Positions 26,230 to 35,455 of a stretch of 40,045 bases of DNA are shown here, in pieces; the stretch's first letter is position 1; each line of letters begins with the position of its first letter. The translations under genes were made by a program, and so were the position numbers. This DNA comes from Streptosporangiaceae bacterium. Its GTDB lineage: Bacteria; Actinomycetota; Actinomycetes; Streptosporangiales; Streptosporangiaceae. The notes below the pieces were generated by a model. That model saw nothing but the letters and a program-made list of their open reading frames with translations. It ran no database searches and had not been told where the DNA came from. The stretch is taken from NCBI GenBank assembly GCA_030038295.1, contig JASHPF010000341.1, forward strand, positions 1-40,045. The letters run 5' to 3'.

Positions 26230-26640
26230 CTACGCGCTCAGGTCCGCGGCGTTGACCTTGACCGGGTGCAGCACCACCTTCGACCTCGTCTCGCCGGGCC
26301 GGTCGTGACGATGGAAATCCGCGCCGTACTTGGCCCCGGCCGTCCGGCAGAACTCCAGCTGCGGATCGGCCATCAGCTCCGCCTCCGCCCGGATCTCCAG
26401 CGTGCGCAGCCGGTTGTCCGGGTCGAGGATGAACAGCGTGGCGCGCGGGTCGCGGCGGAGGTTCTTCGTCTTCTGGCGGGTGTCGTTGAGCGAGATCTTG
26501 ACCAGGTCGTCAGCCTTGTCGTGGTAGAAGGCCACGGCGGTGACCTGCGGGAGTCCGTCCGGGCCCTGGGTGGCGAGGATGGCGGTGTGCGTTTCGAGTA
26601 GGTCGCGGTGCGACTCCGGGACCACTGCACCTGCTGACAT
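26230..26640 (-). CDS. Pyridoxamine 5'-phosphate oxidase-fold protein
   Basis: HTAILATQGPDGLPQVTAVAFYHDKADDLVKISLNDTRQKTKNLRRDPRATLFILDPDN; ATG at 26640. Confidence 0.85.
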   Translation of the reverse strand: MSAGAVVPESHRDLLETHTAILATQGPDGLPQVTAVAFYHDKADDLVKISLNDTRQKTKNLRRDPRATLFILDPDNRLRTLEIRAEAELMADPQLEFCRTAGAKYGADFHRHDRPGETRSKVVLHPVKVNAADLSA

Positions 26641-26799
26641 CGAACCTCCGTGCGCGCAAGTCTCGGCCCGGGCTGGTGCACGGGCTGTCCAGCCGGACTG
26701 AGCGCGCCGGCCGGGTGGTTCTATTCCGGCGCGCGCGAGACCCGCGTACTGCCCCGCCGCAGTAGCGTGAGACAGACGTCTGCAGCGAAGGAGACTGCC

Positions 26800-27651
26800 A
26801 TGCCGCGGTTTACCAGTCAGTCCAGCGCCCCGGGTTCCGGGATCTGGGAGCCGCAAGCCGCGGACAGCAGGCTGGCGGACACCGCCGGCGCGGCGGAAGG
26901 CGGAATATTCACCTCGGACCTGTCGGTCTCCGAGTACGTCCTGCTCGGCGAGGCAAACTTCGAGCCGCTCGGGTTTGTCGTCGGCTCGTCCATCTACCAC
27001 GTGGGCATCCAGATCGGCCGCTGGTCGCAGAACCAGGAACTCCAGGTGCTCACCCAGGCCATGTACAACGCCAGAGAGCTAGCGATGGCGAGGATGCAGG
27101 CCGAGGCGGACCACCTCGGCGCCGACGGAATCGTGGGCGTCAATCTGAAGATGCAGATGTATGCGTGGGGCCAGGGCGTGCTCGAGTTCGTCGCGACCGG
27201 CACGGCGGTGCGCGCCATGGCGGGCGCCGGCGTGCACAGGGCGCCGGATGGCCGCGCGTTCACGTCGGACCTGTCAGCGCAGGATTTCTTCCGGCTGCTC
27301 GCGGCCGGTGCGGTGCCGGTGGCGTTTGTGCTCGGCACGTGCGTGTACCACATCGCGCACCAGTCGGTTATGCAGTCGCTGCGGCAGACGGGTCAGAACC
27401 AGGAGATGCCGCAGTTCACCCAGGGCGTGTACGAGGCACGCGAGCTGGCGCTGTCGCGGATGCAGGCCGAGGCCCACGGGGCTGGGGCGTCCGGCATCGT
27501 CGGGGTTACCGTCGGTGTCCACAATCATGTCTGGGGCGAGCACGCTACCGAATTCCTCGCGACCGGAACCGCGATCCGTCGGCTCGCGGCCGAGCACCGG
27601 CTGCCGGAGACGACCCCGAAGCCTACGTTCACGCTTGGCCTGGATGCCTAG
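26800..27651 (+). CDS. YbjQ-like heavy-metal-binding-domain protein, tandem duplicated domain
   Basis: Two copies of FTSDLSxxx(Y/F)...A..EARELAxxRMQAEAxxxGAxGIVGVxxxxxxxxWG...EF(V/L)ATGTA(V/I)R; ATG at 26800 after GAAGGAGA. Confidence 0.8.
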   Translation: MPRFTSQSSAPGSGIWEPQAADSRLADTAGAAEGGIFTSDLSVSEYVLLGEANFEPLGFVVGSSIYHVGIQIGRWSQNQELQVLTQAMYNARELAMARMQAEADHLGADGIVGVNLKMQMYAWGQGVLEFVATGTAVRAMAGAGVHRAPDGRAFTSDLSAQDFFRLLAAGAVPVAFVLGTCVYHIAHQSVMQSLRQTGQNQEMPQFTQGVYEARELALSRMQAEAHGAGASGIVGVTVGVHNHVWGEHATEFLATGTAIRRLAAEHRLPETTPKPTFTLGLDA

Positions 27652-27680
27652 CGCGAGCCGGATTGGCCGCGACTCTCCCG

Positions 27681-28472
27681 TCAGCCAGCCGCTGACCGTG
27701 CGCTGGTGAAGTCCAGGATGGTAGCCAGCAGCTCGGCCGGGCTCTCAAGCTGCGGCAGATGACCAGTCGCCGCGAGCAGCTGGAACTGCGCCCCCGGGAT
27801 GGCGGCCGCGAACGCGAGCCCGTAGTCGGCGTCCGCGATCCGGTCGCTGTCGCCCCACACCACGAGCGCCGGGACGTGCACCTGGGCAAGCCGACCGCCG
27901 AGGCTGGCATCCAGCATGGCGGTGCCCGCGTAGATGCCAAGGGCCGCGCGATTGCCTGCCATGGCGGCTCGTCGGTCGGCGCTCATCGACGCGGGGTCGA
28001 TCCGGAACCGGTCCGGATCGTGATAGCTGAGGTCGGCGACCTGATCGAGCGTCAGGGAGAAGAAGTCCGCGACGGGGTGGCCGGGCACCTCGATGCCCAC
28101 GGCATCGACGAGGATGACACCGGCGATCCGCGCCGATCCCGCTGCGGCCATCTCGGCCGCCACCCAGCCGCCGATCGAGTTCCCGATGACGGTGACGCTG
28201 GCCAGACCTAGCTCCTCGAGCAGCCCGGTGTAGAGCGCAGCCAGTCCGGGGACAGTGGCGAGGCCGGCGGGTCGCGGCGTCCCGTCGAAGCCCGGATGGA
28301 CAGGGACGATGACGCGGCCAGGCGCGGCCGCGGCGAGCGTATCGGCGAAACCACTCACCGACTGCGGCCCGGCGCCCCCATGCAGCAGCAGAAAGGTGCG
28401 GCCGGCGCCGTGGTCGGTGTAGCTGACCGGCGTGGCGCCGATACCGTCGAGCTCGACCGTCGACGTGACCAT
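27681..28472 (-). CDS. Alpha/beta hydrolase
   Basis: LLLHGGAGPQSVSGFADTLA; VTVIGNSIGGWVAAEMAA; VVWGDSDRIADADYG; ATGHLPQLESP. Confidence 0.9.
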   Translation of the reverse strand: MVTSTVELDGIGATPVSYTDHGAGRTFLLLHGGAGPQSVSGFADTLAAAAPGRVIVPVHPGFDGTPRPAGLATVPGLAALYTGLLEELGLASVTVIGNSIGGWVAAEMAAAGSARIAGVILVDAVGIEVPGHPVADFFSLTLDQVADLSYHDPDRFRIDPASMSADRRAAMAGNRAALGIYAGTAMLDASLGGRLAQVHVPALVVWGDSDRIADADYGLAFAAAIPGAQFQLLAATGHLPQLESPAELLATILDFTSARSAAG

Positions 28473-28511
28473 GTCTGTTCTCCTCTCCTCTGGGCCGGAC
28501 CGAGGGCGCCG

Positions 28512-28976
28512 TTAAGACGGCGCGTACTCGCTGGCGGGTACGGTCGCGTACCGCGCCATTACCCGCACTATGTCCGCCGGCGCAACGGGCTGGCCTGCGG
28601 CGATCATGTCGTGCAGGTCGCGGAAGTACTGCACGTACAGGTCAGGCGTGAAGGTGTTGAGCAGGACGACCGGCTCGTCGGTGACGTTCGCGAAGGTGTG
28701 CGGCGCGCCGGGCGGGACCATGACCAGCGTGCCCGCCGGGGCGTCGTAGGTCTGGTCCCCGACGGTGAAGCGGGCCGTACCCGAGACGACGTAGAAGCCC
28801 TCGTCGTGCTCGGCATGCCGGTGCTGCGGCGGCCCGCCGACGTGCGGGGCGATGGTGATCTCCCCGATGCCGAGCCGGTGCGATGTCGTGCTGCCGTCCT
28901 CGAGAATCCGCATCTGCACGGGCCCAGCCAGCGCGATCTCGCCGCCGCCCGGCCCAACGATCACGACGTCTGCCAT
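28512..28976 (-). CDS. Cupin-domain protein
   Basis: PHVGGPPQHRHAEHDEGFYVVSGTARFTVGDQTYDAPAGTLVMVPPGAPHTFAN. Confidence 0.9.
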   Translation of the reverse strand: MADVVIVGPGGGEIALAGPVQMRILEDGSTTSHRLGIGEITIAPHVGGPPQHRHAEHDEGFYVVSGTARFTVGDQTYDAPAGTLVMVPPGAPHTFANVTDEPVVLLNTFTPDLYVQYFRDLHDMIAAGQPVAPADIVRVMARYATVPASEYAPS

Positions 28977-29006
28977 GTCACGCTCCTGATGAGACTAGCT
29001 CTTAAG

Positions 29007-29050
29007 ATGAGAGTACACTCTCATTAGCTATCATGCAAGTACACTCTCAT
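29007..29050. promoter_or_regulatory. Two TetR-type operator palindromes between the cupin gene and tetR
   Basis: ATGAGAGT-AC-ACTCTCAT at 29007-29024 (perfect arms); ATGCAAGT-AC-ACTCTCAT at 29033-29050. Confidence 0.75.
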
Positions 29051-29114
29051 GGTGAGGGCAAGGTCACACTCGGGCCCTGGCCGGGTAGGCCAGCCGAGTA
29101 GGGAGGCAAGTGCG

Positions 29115-29720
29115 ATGACCACGGACGCCCGCGCCGGACGCTCGAATCAGAAGGAACGAACCCGGGCCGCAATCGTGGCTGCGGCCCGCGAGGCCATCGC
29201 CACCGGGGGCGAGGTCACCATGCCGGAGGTGGCCAGGCGGGCGCTGGTCTCTGAGGCGACGGCCTACCGATATTTCCCCGATCTGGCGTCGCTGCTGCGC
29301 GAGACGCTCGCCGGCCTACGGGAGAGTCCGGCGCGGGCGATGGCGCCGGTGGCGCGCTCGGACGACCCGGTCGAGCGGATCGGGTTCGCCACCGAGGTAC
29401 TGCTGCGCGAGGTGCTGGCCTACCAGGGCGCCGTGCGGGCAATGATCGCGGCCGCTATCACCAAGCCGGGCGTGGTGCGGCGGCCAGGACGCCGTTTCGG
29501 GCTGATCGATGAGGCGCTGCGACCGCTGGAAGACACCATGGCCGTTCAGCAGCCAGCCCGGTTCGCGCAGCTCAAGCGCGGCCTCGCCGTCGTGGTGAGC
29601 GCCGAGACGCTCTTTACGCTGACCGATCTGTGCGGGCTGACCCCGGAGCTGGCGATCGCCAGCGCGATCGAGACGGCTCGCTCGCTGACCGCGGCCGCGA
29701 TCCGGTCCGCCGGGCGGTAG
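29115..29720 (+). CDS. TetR/AcrR-family regulator
   Basis: RAAIVAAAREAIATGGEVTMPEVARRALVSEATAYRYFPDLASLLRETL; ATG at 29115. Confidence 0.9.
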   Translation: MTTDARAGRSNQKERTRAAIVAAAREAIATGGEVTMPEVARRALVSEATAYRYFPDLASLLRETLAGLRESPARAMAPVARSDDPVERIGFATEVLLREVLAYQGAVRAMIAAAITKPGVVRRPGRRFGLIDEALRPLEDTMAVQQPARFAQLKRGLAVVVSAETLFTLTDLCGLTPELAIASAIETARSLTAAAIRSAGR

Positions 29721-29739
29721 ACCGACGCAGCCGCCCTGC

Positions 29740-30603
29740 TCACAGGCCGAACAGCCGCAGCCCGTTGTGCCAGATCACGCCGCGCAGCCAGTCCTCACCA
29801 AGGCCGAGGCCGACCAGGCCCGACACCTGCGCGGCGAGCGCGTGCGGGATGGTCGGGAAATCGGAGCCGAACACGATCCGGTCGCCGAGCGCGGCGAGCC
29901 GGCCGACCAGGTGCGCCGGCGCCGGGCCAAGGTAGGGCGGGTCGGTGAACACCATCGCGGTGTCCAGCCACACGCCCGGGTGCTGCTCAGCCAGCGTCAC
30001 GAACGCGTCGTAGTCAGGAGCGCCGAGGTGGGCGACCACGAGCCGGAGATCGGGGAACTTGCGCAGCAGCCGGCGGACCGGCGCCGGGCCGCACCACTGC
30101 TCGTTGCCAGAGCCGTCCGCTACCGCGCCCGCGTGCAGAATGACCGGCGTTCCCCGCTCTTGTAGCTGGGACCACGAGTCGTCGAGCAGCGGGTCGGTCG
30201 CGTCGAACCCGCCCACCTGGAGGTGCACCTTCACGGCGCGCCCGCCCGCGGCGAGGCAGCGGGCGGTCTCCGCTGCCACGCCCGGCTCGGGATAGATGGT
30301 GAACGTGGGGATCACGGTCGGCCAGGTCGCAGCCAGCCCGAGGGTGTGATCGTTCAGGAAGCCGAGCATGCCCGGCCGGTGCGCGTAGGCCAGCGCGGTG
30401 TGGTGCCGGACGCCCAGCCTGGCCAGCGTGGCGAGCCGCTCGTCGGCCGACGTCCGGTAGGCCACTGGCCACGGCGGGGTGAGCTGGTCGAACCACCGCC
30501 AGACCGCCTGCTGCAGGGCGTCGGGCAGGAAATGGACATGCGCGTCAGCGATGCCGGGGATCCCGAGCGCCGTCAGGAAGCTCGGAACCTCGTCATCAGT
30601 CAT
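29740..30603 (-). CDS. Amidohydrolase (TIM-barrel, amidohydrolase_2-like)
   Basis: GIADAHVHFLPD; PVILHAGAV; LRLVVAHLGAPDYDAFV; IVFGSDFPTIPHA. Confidence 0.88.
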   Translation of the reverse strand: MTDDEVPSFLTALGIPGIADAHVHFLPDALQQAVWRWFDQLTPPWPVAYRTSADERLATLARLGVRHHTALAYAHRPGMLGFLNDHTLGLAATWPTVIPTFTIYPEPGVAAETARCLAAGGRAVKVHLQVGGFDATDPLLDDSWSQLQERGTPVILHAGAVADGSGNEQWCGPAPVRRLLRKFPDLRLVVAHLGAPDYDAFVTLAEQHPGVWLDTAMVFTDPPYLGPAPAHLVGRLAALGDRIVFGSDFPTIPHALAAQVSGLVGLGLGEDWLRGVIWHNGLRLFGL

Positions 30604-30767
30604 CGGGCCCAGGGTAGCGGCCGGTGACGCCCGCCGCCCGCGCCGGGCATGAGCGCTGAGCTAGGCGTCAGGAAGGCGAGAGGAGACTTCCAGCCAACGC
30701 GAAGGGTTGCCGCCTACGCTCGCCGGAGAACGTGATAGGCAGGGCCTGAGCAGGAAGGATCGACACC

Positions 30768-32195
30768 GTGCCGGACAACGTCAGCATCTCCTACCGCGGC
30801 GCGACGTACGCGCTCGGCCAGGGGCCGCAGTTCTACGGCATCTGGTACGCCACGGCGCCGCACGGGCAGCCGCTCGAGTGGTGGCCACTGACTCCTGAGG
30901 GCTGGACGGCCGCCTGGTCGAGGTTTGCCTCGGTCGAGGATCCCCGCACGATCGGGCCGGTGGCCCAGCCGCCGGTCGCGCCCATGACCGGGCCGACGGG
31001 GCCACCCGCCGGGTACCCCGGCACCCCTGCGGCCGGCCAGCAGGCTGGCTGGCAGGCAGAGTCGGCGCCGGACCCGGCCTCACTCACCCGCAACGCCCGT
31101 CTCTCGGCGGTCCTGCTCGGCCTCGGAGTGGTACTCGGCATCCTCGGGCTGTTCCCCGTGTACACCGCGGGCGTCAGCCTGGCCTCGCAGGCCTTCAACC
31201 TCGCGCCGCACGTCATCTACCTGGCCGTGTGGACGCTCAGCGCCGTGCTGATCCTGCTCGGCGGCACCCGGCTGCGGGTGGGCGCGCTGCTCGGCCTCGG
31301 CACCAGCGCGGTGACGCTCGGCCTGTTCGTCGCCGATGCCGGCACGCCTGCCGCGGACGGCGCGCACGGCGCGGGGCTGGTGCTGGGCATTCTCGGCTGG
31401 GTCGCGTGCTCCGCGGGCGTCGCGCTGGCGACTGTCAGCGGGCTAGCGGTCCGGCGGGGACTCGTGGCGGCGCGCGGGGGCGCAGGCCGGTTCGGCGCGC
31501 AGCCAGGCCACGACGTGGTGCCGCTGGTGTCGCTGATACTCGCCGCGCTCGGCGCCGCTATCGCCTTCGCGCCGTCCTGGGACAGCTTCACGCTGCTGAC
31601 CTCGAGTGGCGCGTCGCAGACCGTGACCGCGGGCAACGCATTCGCCAACCCCGGCGCCGTTATCACCGGTGACGTGCTCGTGATGATCGCCCTGGTCGCC
31701 GTCGTGGTCGTGGCCGCCCTGTGGCGCCCGCTGCGGCTCGGCGCGGCGCTCGCGCTGGGCGCGGCGATCCCCATGGTGGCGCAGGCGATTTCCGCGATAA
31801 TCCAGGTCAGCCAGCCGACTTCGCCGCTGCAGTTCGGCATCTCGTCGGCCGAGGCGGCGCGCCTCGGCCTGACCATTCACTCCGGACTGACCCCGATGTT
31901 CTGGGTCTACTGCGCGTTCCTCGGCACGCTGATCCTGCTGTGCGCGTGGATGGTCCTCGCCCACGGCCAGGCGGTGGGCAGCCCGGCTGTGCCCGGCGGG
32001 CGCCTGCCGGGCGGCCCAGCGGCCGACCAGGCGCCGGCCACCCCGGCCTATCCGGGCGCCGCAGACGGACCAGGCAGCCCGACCGGACCGCCGACGGCCG
32101 GCGGGGCAGCCTCGGCCACTGGTGCTCCCTCCCCCGTCGGGACGGTCCCGGCCGCGGGTGGCGTCCCCGCGGGCGGCGAGTCCGGCGCACCATAG
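30768..32195 (+). CDS. Multi-pass membrane protein with N-terminal soluble domain and Pro/Ala/Gly-rich tail
   Basis: VSISYRGATYALGQGPQFYGIWYATAPHGQPLEWWPLTPEGWTAAWSRF, then several TM segments. Confidence 0.65.
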   Translation: MPDNVSISYRGATYALGQGPQFYGIWYATAPHGQPLEWWPLTPEGWTAAWSRFASVEDPRTIGPVAQPPVAPMTGPTGPPAGYPGTPAAGQQAGWQAESAPDPASLTRNARLSAVLLGLGVVLGILGLFPVYTAGVSLASQAFNLAPHVIYLAVWTLSAVLILLGGTRLRVGALLGLGTSAVTLGLFVADAGTPAADGAHGAGLVLGILGWVACSAGVALATVSGLAVRRGLVAARGGAGRFGAQPGHDVVPLVSLILAALGAAIAFAPSWDSFTLLTSSGASQTVTAGNAFANPGAVITGDVLVMIALVAVVVVAALWRPLRLGAALALGAAIPMVAQAISAIIQVSQPTSPLQFGISSAEAARLGLTIHSGLTPMFWVYCAFLGTLILLCAWMVLAHGQAVGSPAVPGGRLPGGPAADQAPATPAYPGAADGPGSPTGPPTAGGAASATGAPSPVGTVPAAGGVPAGGESGAP

Positions 32196-32305
32196 CGGGG
32201 CCCTACTCAGCCAGCGCGGAGACTTGGCGTCCGGATCCGACGGCACGTCTCCGCGCTGCTCTGCCGGGCTGCCCACTGTCACCGCACGGCAGTACTGTCG
32301 CACCC

Positions 32306-33775
32306 GTGAGCCTCGACATCGCGACCGCAACGGCGGCCGAGCTCAGCCGGGCCATCCGGGACCGGACGATCTCCAGCCGCGAACTCCTCGACGCACTGCT
32401 GACCAGAGCGGAGCGCGTGAACCCGGCGCTCAACGCCATCGTCGCCTGGGATGTCGACCGGGCGAGGGCCGGCGCGAGCGCCGCCGACGAAGCCAGCGCC
32501 CGCGGCGAGTTCGCCGGGCCGCTGCACGGGCTTCCGATGACCGTGAAGGACGTCTTCGAGACGGCGGGACTGGTCACCACGTCCGGGGCGCCGGCCCTCG
32601 CGAAGCACGTGCCGGCCACGGACGCGCTCGGCGTGGCGAGGCTCAGGCGGGCCGGCGCGATCATCTTCGGCAAGTCCAACACGCCGGAGTACGCCGGTGA
32701 CTGGCAGACGTACAACGACCTCTACGGCCGCACGAACAACCCGTGGGACCTGAGCCGGACGACGGGCGGCTCGTCCGGTGGCGGGGCAGCCGCGGTCGCC
32801 GCGGGGCTGACGCCGCTGGAGTTCGGCAGCGACATCGGCGGCTCGATCCGCAACCCGTCCCATTACAACGGCGTGTACGGGCTCAAGCCGTCCTGGGGAG
32901 TCGTGCCGGTGCGCGGGCATATCCCCGGTCCGCCGGGCAGCCTCACGACCGTCGACGTCGGCGTGGCCGGCCCGCTCGCCCGCAGCGTCGGCGATCTGCG
33001 GATCGCGCTCGGGGTGCTGGCCGGCCCGGTGCCAGAGGACGCCGCGGGCTGGCGACTCGAGCTGGACGCGGGCCCAGACCCCGGCGCGGCCAGCAACCTG
33101 CGGATCGCGACGCTGTTCGGCGAGGGCGCCGATGTGCTGCCCATCGCAAGCGACGTCCGCGCGTGTCTCGACGGCTTCGCCACGCGGCTCGGTGCCGCCG
33201 GTGCGGTGGCCGAGCCGGCGAGGCTGCCGGTGCCGCTCGCCGACGCCGTGGCGACCTGGCGCGACATCACGCTGCCGATCATCGGTTCCGGGCTACCTGA
33301 CGGGGAATTTGCCGCCTTCGCCGAGCTCGAGAAGGTGCCCGCTGACGATCCGGCGATAGCGCTGGGGCGGGCGCTGGCCAGCCGGTTCCGGGAGGTGCTG
33401 ACCGCAACCGACGTGCGGCAGCGGCAGCGCGTCGCGTGGGCCGACTTCTTCCGGCGCTACGATGTGGCGCTGGCGCCGGTGATGCCGACGACGGCGTTCC
33501 CGCACGACACGGACCGGCCGATCGCCGCGCGGCTGATCGACGTGGACGGCGTCGCGGTGTCGCACTTCGCCGCCGCGGCCTGGTGCTGCGCAATCGGCGT
33601 GATGCTGCTGCCGGTCGTCACGCTGCCGACCGGGCTGAGCCGGGGCGGCCTGCCGGTCGGCGTGCAGGTGATAGGGCCGTTCCTGTCCGACCTCCGGCTG
33701 CTGCGCATCGCGGAACTGCTCGACGCCGCGGTCGGCGGCGGCTTCCGACCGCCGCCGGCGACCGCGGCTCCCTAG
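32306..33775 (+). CDS. Amidase signature family enzyme
   Basis: LHGLPMTVKDVFETAGLVTTSGAPALAKHVP; NPWDLSRTTGGSSGGGAAAVAAGLTPLEFGSDIGGSIRNPSHYNGVYGLKPSWG; GTG start 32306. Confidence 0.92.
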   Translation: MSLDIATATAAELSRAIRDRTISSRELLDALLTRAERVNPALNAIVAWDVDRARAGASAADEASARGEFAGPLHGLPMTVKDVFETAGLVTTSGAPALAKHVPATDALGVARLRRAGAIIFGKSNTPEYAGDWQTYNDLYGRTNNPWDLSRTTGGSSGGGAAAVAAGLTPLEFGSDIGGSIRNPSHYNGVYGLKPSWGVVPVRGHIPGPPGSLTTVDVGVAGPLARSVGDLRIALGVLAGPVPEDAAGWRLELDAGPDPGAASNLRIATLFGEGADVLPIASDVRACLDGFATRLGAAGAVAEPARLPVPLADAVATWRDITLPIIGSGLPDGEFAAFAELEKVPADDPAIALGRALASRFREVLTATDVRQRQRVAWADFFRRYDVALAPVMPTTAFPHDTDRPIAARLIDVDGVAVSHFAAAAWCCAIGVMLLPVVTLPTGLSRGGLPVGVQVIGPFLSDLRLLRIAELLDAAVGGGFRPPPATAAP

Positions 33776-33936
33776 CCCGACGGCTGGCGGGCGCTTCGTC
33801 AGCGGGCTCGCGCCTGTCCGTCTGGTCCCAGTCGCGACATGAGGCACCCGGCAAGTACGTCACAACAGGAGTCATTCGGCGCTACTCTGCTACCGCCCCG
33901 CATCACCTTTTTCGTCATACCTGGGAATTGGGAGCT

Positions 33937-34464
33937 ATGACCACGCAGCAGCACGACGACGGAAGCGCTGGCGAAAGGCTCCGGAACATCGGCCTTGTGG
34001 TGGATAGGGGCAACAGGCTGGAAAGGACGCTGTGCGAGGCTTTCTGCTCCATCGTCGGGAGCAAGTATGCGGCGGTTCTTGCCGAGCGGCAGTCAGCCAA
34101 ATGGCTCATCGACAACTGCCGTGCCGTGCTCGACAGACATCGGGAGATAACCGGTGAGCACCGCGCGAACATCGGGTTGGCGCTAGACGTCTGCGACGGC
34201 GCGAACAAGCGCCGCAATGACCTGGTGCACGGGATCAGGATGGCGACGGCTGCCGCCGACGCCCAGTCCGCCGCCAGCAATGGCGCTGAGTCGCAGAGCG
34301 ACGTATGGCCGGCGGAGATGATCCTCGAGGTCGCCGACGAAATCTCGGCGGCGGATACCAAGCTTGTCTGTGTGCTGCGGAACGTCTTCAGCCCGGAAGC
34401 CATGGTGATCGGCGCGGCGCTGGCGTGGGAGGAGCGCCGGGAGCGCGGCACTCTCTGTGAGTAA
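33937..34464 (+). CDS. HEPN-like protein of unknown function
   Basis: 175 aa, predicted mainly helical; KRRNDLVHGIRM contains an RNxxxH motif (34213-34230). Confidence 0.5.
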   Translation: MTTQQHDDGSAGERLRNIGLVVDRGNRLERTLCEAFCSIVGSKYAAVLAERQSAKWLIDNCRAVLDRHREITGEHRANIGLALDVCDGANKRRNDLVHGIRMATAAADAQSAASNGAESQSDVWPAEMILEVADEISAADTKLVCVLRNVFSPEAMVIGAALAWEERRERGTLCE

Positions 34465-34578
34465 CCGCAGGTAAAAAAGGCTGCTGAAGAGCGCTCGACC
34501 GATAACCGTAATAGAGCCAGTTCCGGGCATCCCGAGCAGATGTCGGCGTTCCGCAGCGCTGACCGCCGGATCGCGGGC

Positions 34579-34610
34579 TTGACTCCGTACCGGGGTACGG
34601 CCGGTACGGT
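34579..34610 (+). promoter_or_regulatory. MerR-type promoter/operator
   Basis: TTGACT (34579-34584), 20-bp spacer, TACGGT (34605-34610); CCGTAC-CGGG-GTACGG dyad at 34585-34600. Confidence 0.8.
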
Positions 34611-34616
34611 GCAGCC

Positions 34617-35033
34617 ATGACCGGGATGACGATCGGCAAGCTGGCCGCGGCCGAGGGCGTCAGCGTCGAGACCGTGCGCTTCTACCAGCGCCGCGGCCTG
34701 CTGGCACAGCCACCGCGGCACCGTGCGGGCTACCGTGAGTACTCCGATGAAGACCGAGCTCGGCTGGTCTTCATCCGGCGGGCTCGAGCGCTCGGCTTTA
34801 CCCTCGGCGAGATCGCCGACCTGCTGGGTCCGGCTGCGACCCAGTCCAGCCGGGAAATCGCGGCGGCCGCGCGCGCCAAGCTCGCCACCATCGACGATCA
34901 GGTGCGCGAACTGATCCGGCTGCGCTGCAGACTTCGGCAGCTCGCGGACGTGTGCGAGCACGGCGACGACGCGCAGTGCGCGGCGCTCCGGCTGCCGGCT
35001 GGTCGCGACGAGCCGGCCGGCTCGCCGCGATGA
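34617..35033 (+). CDS. MerR-family metal-responsive regulator
   Basis: MTIGKLAAAEGVSVETVRFYQRRGLLAQPPRHRAGYREYSDEDRARLVFIRRARALGFTLGEIADLL; C-terminal ADVCEHGDDAQCAAL. Confidence 0.9.
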   Translation: MTGMTIGKLAAAEGVSVETVRFYQRRGLLAQPPRHRAGYREYSDEDRARLVFIRRARALGFTLGEIADLLGPAATQSSREIAAAARAKLATIDDQVRELIRLRCRLRQLADVCEHGDDAQCAALRLPAGRDEPAGSPR

Positions 35034-35455
35034 GCACGGCCAGGGTCGTCACGGACGACAGCTTCGAGGCCGAGGTCCGGCGCAGTCCGCGACCGGTCAT
35101 CGTGGAGTACTGGGCAGCGTGGTGCCCGCCGTGCCGGCAGGTCGCGCCGGTCCTCGACGAGATCGCAGCGGACTACGCGGGCCGCGTCGACCTCGTCACC
35201 GTGAACATCGATGAGAACCCGCGGACGGCATCGCGCTACCGCATCCTGGCCGTCCCGACGGTCAGCGTCTTCGCGGGCGGCGAGGTGATCGGGCAGGTCA
35301 CCGGGGCCAGGTCCAAGTCGGCGCTGCTCGTCGCGTTCGCGGAGCTCCTCGGGCCGCCGCCCGGCCGTTCTGCCGCTCGGCCGACGGCCGAGGCTAGCCC
35401 CGGCCGGCGGGGCGACGACGGTAGACGAAGAACACCCGATCGGAGTCGTCACTGA
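35030..35455 (+). CDS. Thioredoxin
   Basis: VIVEYWAAWCPPCRQVAPVLDEIA...VNIDENPRTASRYRILAVPTVSVFAGGEVIGQVTGA; ATGA overlap with the merR stop. Confidence 0.88.
   Translation: MSTARVVTDDSFEAEVRRSPRPVIVEYWAAWCPPCRQVAPVLDEIAADYAGRVDLVTVNIDENPRTASRYRILAVPTVSVFAGGEVIGQVTGARSKSALLVAFAELLGPPPGRSAARPTAEASPGRRGDDGRRRTPDRSRH

Noticed and set aside
31721-32305. In-frame N-terminal extension of the amidase
   Set aside because: Overlaps the preceding membrane gene in another frame and is low complexity; the conserved amidase start is GTG 32306.
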